Source: Clostridium saccharoperbutylacetonicum N1-4(HMT) (GTDB lineage Bacteria > Bacillota > Clostridia > Clostridiales > Clostridiaceae). From it: DNA of 64,000 bases. Shown here in pieces: positions 62,694 through 64,000 of this stretch. Position numbers and translations under genes: made by a program. The stretch spans positions 4,029,001 through 4,093,000 of the forward strand of contig NC_020291.1 of NCBI RefSeq assembly GCF_000340885.1. Reading direction: 5' to 3'. The notes under the pieces are model-generated. The model made no database searches. It saw only the letters and a list, made by a program, of their open reading frames with translations, and was not told the DNA's origin. Position 1 is the first letter of the stretch, and every line of letters starts with the position of its first letter.

Positions 62694-64000
62694 CTACTTT
62701 TTCCAGAACATCAATGCTTTAAAATTTATTTTATTAAACTTTGATTTAATATCTATTGGTTTTTCTTCTAACTTTGTGTTAACAAGTGAATATACCACTG
62801 GAACAACTACAAATGTAAGGAAAGTTGCTGATCCAAGTCCAAATATTATGGTTACAGACATAGGCCCAAATAATGCACTGTGAGAAAATGCAAGAGGTAT
62901 AAGCCCTGTAATTGTTGCTGTTGAACTTAATATTATAGGTCTAAATCTTTGACTTACAGCATGCAAACATGCTTCATCTATTGAAAGTCCTTCATTTCTT
63001 CCTTCAATTATATATTCCACAAGCAAAATACCGTTTCTTATAACTACTCCAATTAAACTTATTATCCCCATTACAGCAGTCAAGGATAGTTGCATATTAA
63101 ATATTCGAAGCCCTACTGTCACTCCTATTAATGATAGTGGAAGTGCACACATTATTATAAGTGGCTGCAAGAAAGATTTAAATTGAACAAATAAAATAAC
63201 ATAAATTATCAGTATACACATAGCTGCAGCTATACCAAGACTTGTGAAGTTTTTGTCTATTTGATATTTCTCACCATCATAAATAACATTTATACCATCT
63301 ATATCCATCTTATTTACTTCCGGGCTTAATGCATTTTCTACGTCAACAGCATTATATCCAGTTTTTATATCGCTATATACTGTTACAGTTTTATCTTTCT
63401 TATAATGTTTTATTTGGTCTATTTGTGAATCGAGACTTATAGTTGCTACTTCTGATAACAATACCTTATTTTTTGCAAGGCTAGATTTCACTTGTAAATT
63501 TTTCAAATCTTCAACTGATGCTGCATTACTTTTAACTAGTATATCGTAATCACTTCCATTTTTTCTGTATACAGAAGCTCCATATCCTCTTATAGCAATG
63601 CTTATCTGCTTTTCTATATCAGATTTTAATAAACCATGCTGTACTGCCTTAGTACTATCTATATTTACTTTATATTGATAAGTCTTTTTTGCTGCATCAT
63701 CTCTAACATTTGTAGTTCCTGGAATACCCTTTAATTTTTCTTGTATTTGATCTGAAGTTGCGTAAAGCTTATCTAAATCATCTCCTGTAAGTCTTATACG
63801 AACAGGTGCACCCGTTGGCATTGCTTGTTCTAATAGTTTTACTGTTGCAGTGCCTCCAGATATTTTACTATCTATTTCACTTTGTAAATACTCAGCCAAT
63901 TCTTGTCTTGTCTTAAACTTTTTAGTTTTATTTAAGTCTATATTCATCATAATTTGAGCTTTATCTTTTGCTGGTGCAAGAGGAGGTATAGTAATATAAA
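62694..64000 (-). CDS. RND efflux transporter permease, C-terminal part (runs off window)
   Basis: The frame is open to the window edge, so the N-terminal half lies beyond 64000; the ATG at 63950 is internal. Visible: porter domain (GAPVRIRLTGDDLDKLY, GYNAVDVENALSPEV), then TM helices (AMCILIIYVILFVQFKSFLQPLIIM, SLTAVMGIISLIGVVIRNGILLVEY, FRPIILSSTATITGLIPLAF, FLTFVVVPVVYSLV). AcrB/HME-type proton antiporters export drugs, solvents or metals; Firmicutes members of this length are common. No MFP or regulator is visible in the window. Confidence 0.88.
   Translation of the reverse strand, partial: YITIPPLAPAKDKAQIMMNIDLNKTKKFKTRQELAEYLQSEIDSKISGGTATVKLLEQAMPTGAPVRIRLTGDDLDKLYATSDQIQEKLKGIPGTTNVRDDAAKKTYQYKVNIDSTKAVQHGLLKSDIEKQISIAIRGYGASVYRKNGSDYDILVKSNAASVEDLKNLQVKSSLAKNKVLLSEVATISLDSQIDQIKHYKKDKTVTVYSDIKTGYNAVDVENALSPEVNKMDIDGINVIYDGEKYQIDKNFTSLGIAAAMCILIIYVILFVQFKSFLQPLIIMCALPLSLIGVTVGLRIFNMQLSLTAVMGIISLIGVVIRNGILLVEYIIEGRNEGLSIDEACLHAVSQRFRPIILSSTATITGLIPLAFSHSALFGPMSVTIIFGLGSATFLTFVVVPVVYSLVNTKLEEKPIDIKSKFNKINFKALMFWKK

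Noticed and set aside
1..64000. CRISPR arrays, tRNA and rRNA genes
   Set aside because: No regularly spaced repeats of CRISPR type and no recognisable tRNA or rRNA sequence seen by eye; a tRNAscan or CRISPR search could confirm.

Overview
The window is AT-rich DNA with strong Shine-Dalgarno sites (GGAGG type), intrinsic terminators and families that point to a solventogenic or saccharolytic Clostridium (sensu stricto): acetolactate synthase, a citrate lyase set, the two-component and Kup genes, and fermentative rather than respiratory core metabolism. This assignment is an inference from gene content and composition; no rRNA or tRNA gene was seen. Most genes lie on the minus strand.

Layout. 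1-5.6 kb: small stress-type genes (secreted hypothetical, nitroreductase, pirin, metallo-hydrolase) and a TetR regulator divergent from a small Cys-rich protein, with a palindromic operator between them. 5.9-21.7 kb: an organic-acid fermentation island: malic enzyme, a GltD-like flavoprotein, PEP carboxykinase, an AspT-type carrier, a PrpF-type isomerase, aconitase, citX-F-E-D-C, a GntR regulator and citG. An 18-bp palindrome (TTGTATACCTGTATACAA type) occurs three times in exact form and once in near-exact form before citC, plus once before aconitase. I read the set as aconitate/citrate -> oxaloacetate + acetate, with PEP carboxykinase and malic enzyme downstream. 22.4-28.7 kb: chemoreceptor, LysR regulator, alsS and a periplasmic sugar-binding protein. 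28.9-33.6 kb: a mobile patch, in which small orphan genes are interrupted by an intact group II intron with its reverse transcriptase and an intact IS150-type IS3 element with a 3-bp target duplication.

35.4-58.2 kb: a large membrane redox and copper region. It holds quinone tail and head genes (polyprenyl synthase, MenA, MenG-like methyltransferase), DoxX, a FixH-like protein, two polyferredoxins (one fused to two flavinylation-site FMN domains), ApbE, an NAD(P)H:quinone oxidoreductase, tandem BFD domains, an HMA copper-binding protein, a multicopper oxidase, an HMA-SafE-cupredoxin fusion, Kup and two OmpR-type two-component systems. Pairs of 11-bp direct repeats (ATGAAGATnnn) lie before the quinone, HMA/oxidase and SafE genes and suggest one response-regulator regulon. 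No terminal cytochrome oxidase is present. The rest (58.6-64 kb) is a beta-propeller membrane protein, DUF1697, KptA, an amidohydrolase and the C-terminal half of an RND exporter that runs off the window.

Most unusual items: a perfect 14-bp hairpin placed exactly between the Shine-Dalgarno and start codon of the malic enzyme gene; a two-copy structured element (2.6 and 22 kb) with conserved arms and swapped centres; a MarR gene whose promoter, operator and start codon imply a leaderless mRNA; and the combined quinone/flavin/copper module.
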